Assembly: GCA_937139035.1 (NCBI GenBank)
Contig: CAKZPK010000447.1
Location: 1 to 32,978, forward strand
Reading direction: 5' to 3'
Origin: an uncultured Crocinitomix sp.
Lineage (GTDB): Bacteria > Bacteroidota > Bacteroidia > Flavobacteriales_D > Crocinitomicaceae
DNA length: 32,978 bases
Below are positions 18,424-26,531 of this stretch, piece after piece (position 1 is the first letter of the stretch; the number at the start of each line of letters is the position of its first letter). Below the pieces are notes generated by a model. The model worked only from the letters and a program-made list of their open reading frames with translations. It made no database searches and was not told the origin of the DNA. A program made the position numbers and the translations under genes.

Positions 18424-21400
18424 TTATTTGATAATGGTCACGTTTCCTTCTTTTCTTACAGGTTCTCCTAAGATAGTTTTTCCTGTTAAAATATAGACGA
18501 AGGTTTGTGGCGGAAGAATTTTGTCATTAAATGTTCCGTCCCAATAGTCTTTTTGTTCATCAGATTGGAATATTTTTTTACCCCAACGATCGTATATTTC
18601 AATATTAAATTCGAATAATCTAGGTCCATGAATAACAACATAGTCATTTGCTCCATCACCATTTGGTGAAAATACATTAGGAACAAATATTTCCATAATA
18701 CCATTAATATCTACAAAAATAGTATCTGTATTGGTGCATCCATTATCATCTGTTACTGATACAACATATGCCGTTGCACGATCTGGTACAGCATTAACTT
18801 GCGAACAGTTGGTTGTAATACATTCATAAATTGCAGGACTCCATGTGTAAATGTCAGCATCTTCGGAAGAAGCCCACATATTAACTTCTCCGCCAATCCC
18901 TACAACCGTGTCATTACTTGTAGTAATTGTTGGTAGATCATTTACAGTTAATAATAGATTATCAGTTGAAGAGCCACAAGATGGGTTGGTGGCTGTTGCA
19001 ATATAGCTAGTTGTTACTTCTGGTTTTAGCCAAACAGTTTCGCCTATTTGTCCATCACTCCAAGTAATGTCATAACCGTTATTGGTTGCAGTAACTAAAA
19101 TAGAATCGCCGTAACAAATGGATAAGTTTTCAGGAATATCAATTGTAGGAAATGCGTCCACCATAATTTCTATTTCTGTGGCTTCGCTCACGCATCCACC
19201 TAATACTTCGTAGATAAAAATAGAGGTTGTTCCAACAACCAAAGTAGGGGCGTATGTTGTTCCCGTTCCTAATAATGTTCCGGCGTCATCTCTCCATTCA
19301 ATGGTTCCTCCAGATGCTATAACAGCAGTTAGTGGGGTTGGTATGTCACCTTCGCAATATTCAGTATCACCAACTACTGCTGGTGCGTCAGGTGTTGGAT
19401 TAACCGTAACGATTATTTCTGTAGCAGGGCTTTCGCATCCGTCTGCAGTTTCTGTTATGTATAAAGTAATGCCCGGTTCAACTATTGGTGGCGTAAAGGA
19501 TAAATCTGTTCCTAAAACAGCTCCGCCTGGTGGTGGTGAGTCATACCAGGTAATGTCTCCGCCTAAAGAAGGTTCGCCAAATAAATCGGTTGGATCATCT
19601 CCTTCGCAAAATTCTGTTTCGCCAGTGTACGTAGGAGCAGGTGGAATAGCAAAAACTGTTATGGTAACTTCGTCGCCAGGTCCTTCGCATCCCAAAACAC
19701 CTTCCGTTTCTGCTGCATAATAAGTTGTTGCGCCTATTGTTCCGCCGGGTGTAAAAGTTAAGCCCGTTCCAATTTCTGGCGGAATTAATCCTGGATTGTC
19801 ATACCAATTAATAGTTCCACCATCTGTAGAAACAACAGTTAAATCGACAATTGGATCACCGTCGCAATATTCTGCACTAGCTTCAATATCCACCGAAAAA
19901 GGAACAATAACAGTAACTGTTCCAGTACCAGAAAAAGTTCCCTCGCAACCGTCTCCTGTTACAAAGGTAATTGTATAGTCGCCGTCTTCACTCACTTCTA
20001 AAAGATATGGACTTGCGGGAATATCAGTAATTGTTGGTAATGGTCCGCTTGGTCCTGTAATATCTAAATCATATGGACCAGGACCTGTGAAAGTAACTTC
20101 TAGTTCTCCTACATCTCCGTCACAAATGGTAATGTCTCCCGAAATTTCAGCATCAACTGGTGGATGTACAGTAACTTCAATTGAATCAATAATTGTACAA
20201 CCTGTTTCTGTATCTGTAATTTCAACATAGAACCATGTGTCTACAATAATAGTGGCAGTTGGGTCAGAGTCAGTTTCATCAGAAAGTAAAGCTGCATTAT
20301 CCCATAAATAATCATATTCGGGTGGTTCTAGTCCACAGTCCACAGTATGAAGTTCAGTAGCACCATCAACCCAAGTTCCTCCTGTTGCTCCATCTACTGA
20401 TAATAGTTCAGTTAAATCATCTGTTAAAAAGAAGTAAGAACATTCGGCTGGGCTGTCTTCACCATGAATGATAAATTCAAGTTCAGTTCCTTGTTCAAAG
20501 CAAATGTCAATAGTGTCGCTTGTGCCTGAACCTGGATCAAATGAGGTAGGAGTATAGAATCCAAAGCTAACTCCGTCTGCAATGATTTCTACTTCGTTAG
20601 CTGTTCCACTTCCCCAATAATCTCCCCATAGGTCATTCAGTACTAGTTTAAAACAACACTCAGTTTCTACAAAAGGGTTTCCTTCTGCATGAATAATAGT
20701 GGATTCGCCAATACATATGGTAGCATCATCTACACTTGTTTCAGTTTCAAAACCAACAGGAATTTCTACAGTAATTGAGTTTTCACATCCTTCACTGTCC
20801 GTAATTGTTAATTCAACAGGGAAAGAACCGGCATCTGTAAAAGTAAAGCTAGGATCTTCAGCAGTTGATGTACCTAATCCGTCAAAATCCCAATCCCAAT
20901 CTGTAATTGTATAAAAGGCACAAGATTCATCTGTAAAATCAATCTCTTCTCCTGGGCAATTGGTTGGTGAATAGGTGAAATCAGGAATTAACGCCGTGCA
21001 AACTGTTTGAACGTTTGAGAAAACACCAGTACTTCCTGTCCATCCCCACAACACATTGGCATTTCCATCAAATTGATCGTCAATCATGTCGCCAATATAG
21101 GTCATGGTTGTAATGTTGTCTATTTTAACTTGAATGGTTTGGTTGGCTCCTGGTGTCCATAAAATTTCTACAACATGATCCTCACAATCTTCAACATTTG
21201 GAAAACCTGGTTTAATAGGATGAGGAGTCGCATCTTCCCCAGCATTTAGTCCTGATGGATCGCCTAATAAGTTATTAGGGTTGTCTGCTTCGTGATCAAT
21301 GTCGCCATTGTCTTGCAGTGAAATATGATCACTTGGTACATCCCAATTGTCAATTTCTCCAGACGCTTCATTGTCTCTGGTGTCAAACTCAATGCTTAAA

Positions 21401-21717
21401 CTATTTCCAGTGATATCTTCGTAACCAATTCCATAACCATCATTACCAACATCCCATGTGGCTGTTTGCATAACAAAAGCCAAACCTTCTCCTCCTGTGG
21501 TTTCGCAACCAAAATTGACAGAAAATTTAAAATGGAAAGCAGTGTTTAGATTTATTGCGGTTGTTTTATAAAACGAACCCAATTCTGATGCGACATCATC
21601 TGTTACTTCAAAGCAATTACAAGTCGTGTTTGTTGCATCACCAGTTGTTGTGAATTGGCCATAACCATTAGAGGTTAAGAGCAAAAACGAGAGTAGATAA
21701 AAAAGTTTTTTTAGCAT
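18424..21717 (-). CDS. large lectin/PKD/Ig-like adhesin with type B (CHU_C) sorting domain
   Basis: A predicted surface adhesin of 1097 aa. A signal peptide (1-21, ending NGYGQ) leads into an L-type lectin-like domain (about 22-235; note GEGLAFVMQ, YGIGYEDI and SIEFDTRDN). A PKD-like module follows (about 240-320, DWDWDFDGLG). After it comes a series of Ig-like repeats of about 80-90 residues, each opening with a Cys-containing YCEGD- or FCEGD-type turn. The gliding-motility-associated C-terminal domain ends the protein (IFVPNVFSPNGDGANDY, IYDRWGKKIF, FVYILTG), which is the type B T9SS signal. The frame is open from an ATG at 21759, but the ATG at 21717 starts a standard signal peptide (MLKKLFYLLSF) and is preferred. 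A role in glycan binding or surface attachment is inferred from the lectin-like domain. Confidence 0.92.
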   Translation of the reverse strand: MLKKLFYLLSFLLLTSNGYGQFTTTGDATNTTCNCFEVTDDVASELGSFYKTTAINLNTAFHFKFSVNFGCETTGGEGLAFVMQTATWDVGNDGYGIGYEDITGNSLSIEFDTRDNEASGEIDNWDVPSDHISLQDNGDIDHEADNPNNLLGDPSGLNAGEDATPHPIKPGFPNVEDCEDHVVEILWTPGANQTIQVKIDNITTMTYIGDMIDDQFDGNANVLWGWTGSTGVFSNVQTVCTALIPDFTYSPTNCPGEEIDFTDESCAFYTITDWDWDFDGLGTSTAEDPSFTFTDAGSFPVELTITDSEGCENSITVEIPVGFETETSVDDATICIGESTIIHAEGNPFVETECCFKLVLNDLWGDYWGSGTANEVEIIADGVSFGFYTPTSFDPGSGTSDTIDICFEQGTELEFIIHGEDSPAECSYFFLTDDLTELLSVDGATGGTWVDGATELHTVDCGLEPPEYDYLWDNAALLSDETDSDPTATIIVDTWFYVEITDTETGCTIIDSIEVTVHPPVDAEISGDITICDGDVGELEVTFTGPGPYDLDITGPSGPLPTITDIPASPYLLEVSEDGDYTITFVTGDGCEGTFSGTGTVTVIVPFSVDIEASAEYCDGDPIVDLTVVSTDGGTINWYDNPGLIPPEIGTGLTFTPGGTIGATTYYAAETEGVLGCEGPGDEVTITVFAIPPAPTYTGETEFCEGDDPTDLFGEPSLGGDITWYDSPPPGGAVLGTDLSFTPPIVEPGITLYITETADGCESPATEIIVTVNPTPDAPAVVGDTEYCEGDIPTPLTAVIASGGTIEWRDDAGTLLGTGTTYAPTLVVGTTSIFIYEVLGGCVSEATEIEIMVDAFPTIDIPENLSICYGDSILVTATNNGYDITWSDGQIGETVWLKPEVTTSYIATATNPSCGSSTDNLLLTVNDLPTITTSNDTVVGIGGEVNMWASSEDADIYTWSPAIYECITTNCSQVNAVPDRATAYVVSVTDDNGCTNTDTIFVDINGIMEIFVPNVFSPNGDGANDYVVIHGPRLFEFNIEIYDRWGKKIFQSDEQKDYWDGTFNDKILPPQTFVYILTGKTILGEPVRKEGNVTIIK

Positions 21718-21827
21718 AAGCCATTCATTGCACCAACAGGGTTGATACATTCTATACATTATAATACGTGTTAAATATAAATAAAGTTGTCTTTTATTGT
21801 TACAATTGCACTGTAAAAACCAGTGAA

Positions 21828-22169
21828 ATGAAGATTATACATAATAATAGATGCTCAAAAAGCAGATGCGCTTTAGAAATTCTTGAAAATAAAGGGGTAG
21901 ATTTTGAAATCGTTAAATATTTAGAAAATCCACTTTCTGCTGTAGAAATTAAGGATTTATTAAAGAAGTTAAACTTACCTGCTGAGGCAATTATTCGTAA
22001 AGGCGAGGCTGATTATAAAGCCAATTATAAAGGGAAGACTATGACGGAGGAAGATTGGATTGATGCTATGGTAAAGTTTCCAAAATTAATTGAGCGTCCT
22101 ATCGTTGTTAAAGGTGATAAAGCCGTGGTAGGAAGACCGCCTGAGAACATTGAGCAGTTATTAGGTTAA
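21828..22169 (+). CDS. ArsC-family reductase (arsenate reductase-like)
   Basis: A 113-aa thioredoxin-fold protein of the glutaredoxin-dependent ArsC/YfgD family. The N-terminus MKIIHNNRCSKSRCALEIL carries the catalytic Cys9 in the CxKSR context, plus a second Cys13. YLENPLS, the LIERPIVV segment and the terminal GRPPENI supply the family's conserved arginines. Family members reduce arsenate or act as related oxidoreductases; without arsenic genes nearby, arsenate is not a secure substrate. An upstream in-frame GTG at 21768 would add 20 residues with no family similarity, so the ATG at 21828 is chosen. A 7-of-8 -7-like element, TACAATTG, lies at 21801-21808. It is divergent from the adhesin gene. 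Confidence 0.88.
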   Translation: MKIIHNNRCSKSRCALEILENKGVDFEIVKYLENPLSAVEIKDLLKKLNLPAEAIIRKGEADYKANYKGKTMTEEDWIDAMVKFPKLIERPIVVKGDKAVVGRPPENIEQLLG

Positions 22170-22194
22170 TAATTACTTGCTTCTGGAGTTACTG

Positions 22195-22665
22195 CTATTC
22201 TGCTGCTTCGGGTTTAAGTGTGAATGATGTTGTTAAACCAACGGAAAAATCTCTAGGTAATTGATGCACGCCAAATATTGCTCTTGAGTGTGTGCCTTTT
22301 TCTCCGAGTACATTTACAAATAAGTCAGATGCGCCATTTACAACTTTTGGTGATTCGTCCCAATTTTCCGCGGCTTGATAGTAGGCGTCAATATGGTTGA
22401 GTCCTATAACGCGATTAAAGCCAATCTTTTTTTCAACTTGCGCTAATACATTCAATGCGCAAAGTTCCATTGCTTTGTATCCATCTGCTGTAGTTAACTC
22501 GTTTCCTAACCTGCCTTGGTATTGGAATTCGCCATTAACAATCGGGAATTGAATAGCGATATAAGCAATGTTATTGCGAATGTTTACTGATACGTAATTC
22601 CCTCCTGGTTCTGATATCTGCGGAAGTTCAAGCCCAAGTTCTTTTAGTTTCTCTGTAGGATTCAT
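22195..22665 (-). CDS. RidA/YjgF-family protein
   Basis: A 156-aa member of the RidA superfamily, closer to the subgroup of about 150 residues than to classical 128-aa RidA. Conserved features include GLELPQISEPGGNYV near the N-terminus, the central GRLGNELT, the helix ELCALNVLAQVEK, and the ending GTHSRAIFGVHQLPRD, whose arginine is at the position used for carboxylate binding in RidA. RidA proteins hydrolyse reactive enamine/imine intermediates of amino-acid metabolism; this subgroup's substrate is not known. It is the last gene of a tightly packed minus-strand operon, 8 nt after the NAD(P)-binding protein gene, and converges on the ArsC-like gene with a 25-nt gap. Confidence 0.9.
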   Translation of the reverse strand: MNPTEKLKELGLELPQISEPGGNYVSVNIRNNIAYIAIQFPIVNGEFQYQGRLGNELTTADGYKAMELCALNVLAQVEKKIGFNRVIGLNHIDAYYQAAENWDESPKVVNGASDLFVNVLGEKGTHSRAIFGVHQLPRDFSVGLTTSFTLKPEAAE

Positions 22666-22673
22666 TGTTGTGT

Positions 22674-23405
22674 TTATTGTTGGTGCGATTGATTATAGAT
22701 AACGGGCATTTTACCTTTCCATTGCCCCCAGGTGTTGTCATCTGTTATCAGTTTTGCCATAAAATGTCCCACGTTAACTCGGCTTGTTTTTCCAGCGTTA
22801 AAAATGGCACTTCTTGTGGGGGATGGATGTGCGTCATATTCCGAAACCTTGTCTTCATCAATGAGGCTGTCGGGTCGCACAGCAGCCCAAGTAATATGCG
22901 GATCTTTTTGACCAATTGAGACTCTTAAATAATCCGCGGCTTGTTCATTGTCCGAGTGCGGTGGTAATAAAAACCGGATCAATCCAACCATTAGTTTCTC
23001 CCAAAACGAAATAGGTTCGTCTAAATCTCTGTTGCGGTTACCAGCGGTATTCATTAATACGAATTTTACTGGCGTTTTAGGTTCATTGTGTTTAATTGCT
23101 TTGCAAATATGAATAACAGAATCTTTAACGAGTTTGCGCGGTTGGCCATAAATTCCTTTGAGGCTTAAATTATGGCCTAAACAAGAGGCAACAGCATCAC
23201 AATCTTCAATATAGCTTGTCATTTTATCAGGTGAAATGTCTAAAACACTGGCTTCAATAATTGTAAGCCTTTCATTGTTTAACCATGATTCGGGAAGCTT
23301 AGCTGTCGACCGAACAATTACTTTAACATGTTGATCCATGCTTAATAATTGTTCAACTAATTGTTTTCCTGTGGCGCCACTGGCACCTACGACTAATGTT
23401 GTCAT
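22674..23405 (-). CDS. NAD(P)-binding protein, atypical SDR (NmrA-like)
   Basis: A 243-aa protein with an N-terminal dinucleotide-binding Rossmann motif, VVGASGATGKQLVEQLL (GxxGxxG). It also has a conserved MNTAGN segment and a later VRPDSLIDE stretch typical of the atypical short-chain dehydrogenases of the NAD(P)H-binding/NmrA-like group. There is no clear YxxxK catalytic pair, so redox sensing or reduction of an unknown substrate are both possible. The start ATG overlaps the stop of the upstream hypothetical gene (ATGA). The RidA-family gene follows 8 nt downstream, so the four genes form one operon. Confidence 0.88.
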   Translation of the reverse strand: MTTLVVGASGATGKQLVEQLLSMDQHVKVIVRSTAKLPESWLNNERLTIIEASVLDISPDKMTSYIEDCDAVASCLGHNLSLKGIYGQPRKLVKDSVIHICKAIKHNEPKTPVKFVLMNTAGNRNRDLDEPISFWEKLMVGLIRFLLPPHSDNEQAADYLRVSIGQKDPHITWAAVRPDSLIDEDKVSEYDAHPSPTRSAIFNAGKTSRVNVGHFMAKLITDDNTWGQWKGKMPVIYNQSHQQ

Positions 23406-23677
23406 GAATCTCCTTTTTCAAAAACAAAATTACGTACAACATCCGATAATTGCTCTTTTCTACAAATCTTAAAGTTCATATGGCTGTTATTAACACATAA
23501 CGATTCAATTTTATTTAAAAACGCGACTCTAAATTCAATTGGGCTTTTGGTATAGTAGTGCTCTTCAGTTTTGTCTCCAACCTTTTCGGTAAAACCGATT
23601 AAACCGGTGTCCAAATCAATTATTGCTTGAACATCTCTATTTTCTATGTCTAAATTAATTCCAGCTTGAAATATCAT
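23402..23677 (-). CDS. hypothetical protein in the SDR-RidA operon
   Basis: I do not recognise this 91-aa protein. It has no signal peptide or membrane segment and is predicted to be a small soluble protein with strands followed by a C-terminal helical part (SDVVRNFVFEKGD). It overlaps both neighbours in the ATGA arrangement (stop of the upstream gene and start of the SDR gene), so it is clearly part of the four-gene operon and is very likely a real gene. Two cysteines (in SLCVNN and KICRKE) have no metal-binding pattern. Function unknown. Confidence 0.7.
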   Translation of the reverse strand: MIFQAGINLDIENRDVQAIIDLDTGLIGFTEKVGDKTEEHYYTKSPIEFRVAFLNKIESLCVNNSHMNFKICRKEQLSDVVRNFVFEKGDS

Positions 23678-24093
23678 ACGATTGTTTTATCATTTCTTAA
23701 AACGGTTCTAACTTTCGGTCCTTTTTTATCTACAAAATGAATTGACCAATCAGAGTAAGGATCCTCATCAAGATAAGGCAATACAATTAATACATCAAGA
23801 TTTGATCCTGTAACTGGTAATTCAATGATCTCGAAATTGTATTTGTTTTTAGGAGATCCCCAATTATTGTTTTTATAAAAATTGATTATGACTTGATTTG
23901 ATAGTTTCAGGATGGACTTATGATTTTCAAGAAAGTAGTTAATCTTAAATTCTATTTCGCTCCAATTGATGTTTTCATGTTTTTGAAATGAAAATTCAAA
24001 ATCTACTTTTCCAATAGACAGTTTCCCGTAAATTTCACCATCATCATCTTCCTTAAAAAGGACCTCATTATTTTTATACGTTATAATCTTCAT
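23674..24093 (-). CDS. hypothetical protein, first gene of the SDR-RidA operon
   Basis: This 139-aa soluble protein is not recognised. It looks all-beta at the start (KIITYKNNEVLFKED), with a helix near residues 45-65 and an aromatic-rich C-terminal half (PYSDWSIHFVDKKGP). The style resembles small immunity-type or domain-of-unknown-function proteins, but that is only an impression. It ends in an ATGA overlap with the next hypothetical gene. The first ATG is used; no exact TAnnTTTG is visible upstream on this strand. Confidence 0.7.
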   Translation of the reverse strand: MKIITYKNNEVLFKEDDDGEIYGKLSIGKVDFEFSFQKHENINWSEIEFKINYFLENHKSILKLSNQVIINFYKNNNWGSPKNKYNFEIIELPVTGSNLDVLIVLPYLDEDPYSDWSIHFVDKKGPKVRTVLRNDKTIV

Positions 24094-24104
24094 TTATTAG
24101 TTAG

Positions 24105-24209
24105 TCGAATATAACGTTAATTCCTGATTATAATAATGAAGTGTTTGAGGAAAAGGTCTTTAATCGCAATGTTTGGGAAGAGGCAATTAATACAAGTTTA
24201 AATAGTTAA
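24105..24209 (+). pseudogene. possible gene remnant (C-terminal fragment)
   Basis: Between two stops (24102-24104 and 24207-24209) one frame reads 34 protein-like codons with no ATG, including NNEVFEEKVFNRNVWEEAI. The acidic/aromatic pattern looks like a genuine protein C-terminus rather than random intergenic translation. It lies in the divergent gap before the small exported protein. It could be a decayed gene end; a chance open frame remains possible. Confidence 0.22.
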
Positions 24210-24237
24210 CTGTAGCAACATTAATTGTAGTCCAAAC

Positions 24238-24669
24238 ATGTTTCAACAGCAAAGATTTTCGCAAATTATTATATCAATTCTTTTCTTGTTTATTACAACC
24301 TTTAGTTTTGCACAAACAGGAACCTATGAAGTTGTAAACGAACCTCCAGAGGTCTTTATCGCGAAGAATGCAGACGGAACGTTCGATATTCCACCTTTAA
24401 TTGTGGGTAGGGCTACAATAAAACTAAAACGCTCAGGCAAAGGAATAATTATACAGGACGATTATTTGGGAAACAAGATGGTATTAACCGGAACTTGGAA
24501 CTTAGACGGTGACAAAATATTACTGAGCATTGAAACGGAAGCAGAAGCAGGTGTGATTGAGTATAAGTTGGAGGCGTACGAGAGCGGTGTTTATTTGAAG
24601 GAAGTTAAGATAGGCAGTTATTTAGCCGTATTTGACTTGAACCATTCTGAATTTATGTTCTTTCGCTAA
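24238..24669 (+). CDS. small exported protein, unknown
   Basis: A 143-aa protein with a clear signal peptide (about 1-25, ending FSFAQ) and a compact beta-rich mature part with pattern elements such as KLKRSGKGIIIQDDYLGN and GTWNLDGDKILLSI. These resemble small lipocalin-like or GTW-type barrels of Bacteroidota, but no family can be named firmly. It stands alone, divergent from the SDR-RidA operon and convergent with the HerA gene (79-nt gap). A 7-of-8 -7-like element AATGTTTG lies at 24168-24175. The only structure after it is the short palindrome at 24702-24713. Confidence 0.7.
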   Translation: MFQQQRFSQIIISILFLFITTFSFAQTGTYEVVNEPPEVFIAKNADGTFDIPPLIVGRATIKLKRSGKGIIIQDDYLGNKMVLTGTWNLDGDKILLSIETEAEAGVIEYKLEAYESGVYLKEVKIGSYLAVFDLNHSEFMFFR

Positions 24670-24748
24670 TATTCTTCTTACCGCAGGTCAAAGACTGAGG
24701 TGAGTAATTACTCCATAGAGTGTGAGTTCACTTTTGTTGTGTTTCTAA

Positions 24749-26530
24749 TTATTTTTTCCATTCTTTAATAATGTCGTCAAATTTCACTTCTTTCCATTTT
24801 TCTTTCCAAACTTCAATGTATTTAATATCAGATGATTTTGGAGAAGATGAGCATTCATTCAAGTGAACTAATGATGGGATAGTAATAGATTCCCCAACTA
24901 GTAAAGCATCACCAGCTTTTAGTGAAGGCAACATTTCTGTCATATTTCCCATGGTATCAGGTAATAACTTTTTCACATAATTTTGGTCATCAGGGTTTGT
25001 CAATCTCATTGCTATAAATGTATTGCATTGAGAAAATATTGTTTCAGATACTTCTGAAGGTCTTTGGCTAACAATTCCAAGAGTTACACCATATTTACGA
25101 CCTTCTTTTGCAATTCTTTCAATAGCAGTCTTAGAAGACCTATATTTTACTAAGTCACTTTTTGGAACATATTTATGTGCTTCTTCATAAAGTAGTAGAA
25201 TTGGTGTTTCGCAATCAATATCTTCATTTAACTTTTTTTTATAATAAAAACCAAATTCAAATAGCATTCTTGAAATTAAAGAAACAGTGATGCTAAGTGC
25301 TTCAAAAGGAATTCCACCTAAATCAATGATAGTTACATTTGAGTTTTTATTTGTATCATCAGAATAGCCAATAAATTGTTTAATAGTGTTTTCAAATGTG
25401 ATATTTTTTGCCTTTTCATTAAGTAAAAAATCTAATCTTTTATCATTTAACTTTATTTCTAATCGATTAATAAAGTTAATAAATTTAGAATTTAATGTTC
25501 CTGTAGCGCTTCCCTTTTCTTTAATTTTTAGTCCTTTTTCAAATAAGCGACTTGATGTTTTTTCAGAGAATGTGAATTCTTCACCAGTTGAATCTACCCA
25601 AATAATTGTTGTATCTTTTTGTTTCTGTTCAGTATTTCTATATTTTAAATATTGAAGCACTTCATTAATATCGAAAAATAACGGAGAATCAAAATGTATC
25701 TTTGATTTTGTTAGAGCATCATCTTTTGAATGTTTTTTCTTATTTGAAGTTACGGCTTCTTGAAAAACACTTCTTTGATTATGGTCATTTGCATCTGTGT
25801 CAATAAAAAGTTCTGTTAATTCGTCACTATTTAATAACCAATATGGTAATGTGAGATTATCTATATCAATATAGTTTGAATTAGGAAATGCTTTTTTATA
25901 TTCTCCGTGAACATCAAATATGACAATATGAGAATTGTTCAATCCATCATATCCTGCGTTTTTAGTACTAACTGCTTCTTGTAATACTTTTGCAACTGTA
26001 TGAGATTTACCAGAGCCAGTTGAGCCGACAATAGCAAAATGTTTATTGAAAAATTTATTACCATTTACGGGAACTTCAATCTCTTTATTTGTAAGGAGTG
26101 TAGCAAATGAGAATTTTTCATTTTCAGTTACATCAGATTGGTATATTTTTTTAATATCATCAGCACTTGCAGGTCTTACTTTAGTTGGTGGTATTGTTAA
26201 TGAATCACCACCTCTTTGAAATTTATCATTTACTAATGTACCAAGAGGGTTAGCTTCTATAATATATTTTTTATTTTTAAGGATCCTTTCTTCACCGCTT
26301 TCATCTATTACTTTATCTTCTTTATACTCGATAGAGTAACTTTCGATTATAACTATTAGTTTATGGTTATCATCATCTGAAACTTCTAAGTATGAGCCAA
26401 CTCTTAACTTTTCTAATTGGCTATCTATTGTAGAGAATTTACTTAAATCATCTACTGAAATCTTGACTCTATTTGGGTATACAGCAATTACTTCTGCATT
26501 CGGCTCAGTTGCTTCATTTTGGTTTGCCAT
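24749..26530 (-). CDS. HerA-type ATPase of a predicted antiphage module
   Basis: A 593-aa FtsK/HerA-fold ATPase. An N-terminal HAS-barrel-like region (about 10-110) precedes the ATPase core. Walker A is FAIVGSTGSGKSHT with Lys175 and Ser176. Walker B is ILLLYEEAHKYVP with Glu449/Glu450. The sensor region reads GIVSQRPSEVSE, and the helix AIERIAKEGRKYG before it is characteristic of HerA. An insertion-rich middle part (about 240-400) separates the two halves. HerA proteins form hexameric rings that translocate DNA and are found as partners of NurA, SIR2 or DUF4297-type nucleases. Here the nuclease-like gene precedes it by 1 nt, so the two are co-expressed. The segment is markedly AT-rich (for example 12 G/C in 60 bases at 25381-25440), pointing to horizontal acquisition. 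Confidence 0.93.
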   Translation of the reverse strand: MANQNEATEPNAEVIAVYPNRVKISVDDLSKFSTIDSQLEKLRVGSYLEVSDDDNHKLIVIIESYSIEYKEDKVIDESGEERILKNKKYIIEANPLGTLVNDKFQRGGDSLTIPPTKVRPASADDIKKIYQSDVTENEKFSFATLLTNKEIEVPVNGNKFFNKHFAIVGSTGSGKSHTVAKVLQEAVSTKNAGYDGLNNSHIVIFDVHGEYKKAFPNSNYIDIDNLTLPYWLLNSDELTELFIDTDANDHNQRSVFQEAVTSNKKKHSKDDALTKSKIHFDSPLFFDINEVLQYLKYRNTEQKQKDTTIIWVDSTGEEFTFSEKTSSRLFEKGLKIKEKGSATGTLNSKFINFINRLEIKLNDKRLDFLLNEKAKNITFENTIKQFIGYSDDTNKNSNVTIIDLGGIPFEALSITVSLISRMLFEFGFYYKKKLNEDIDCETPILLLYEEAHKYVPKSDLVKYRSSKTAIERIAKEGRKYGVTLGIVSQRPSEVSETIFSQCNTFIAMRLTNPDDQNYVKKLLPDTMGNMTEMLPSLKAGDALLVGESITIPSLVHLNECSSSPKSSDIKYIEVWKEKWKEVKFDDIIKEWKK

Positions 26531-26531
26531 A

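Noticed and set aside
21718..21759. Longer adhesin start at 21759
   Set aside because: The 14 extra residues precede a normal signal peptide and are rich in Cys/Trp, unlike an n-region.
22665..22919. 84-aa plus-strand open frame opposite the SDR gene
   Set aside because: It lies wholly within a well-supported minus-strand operon.
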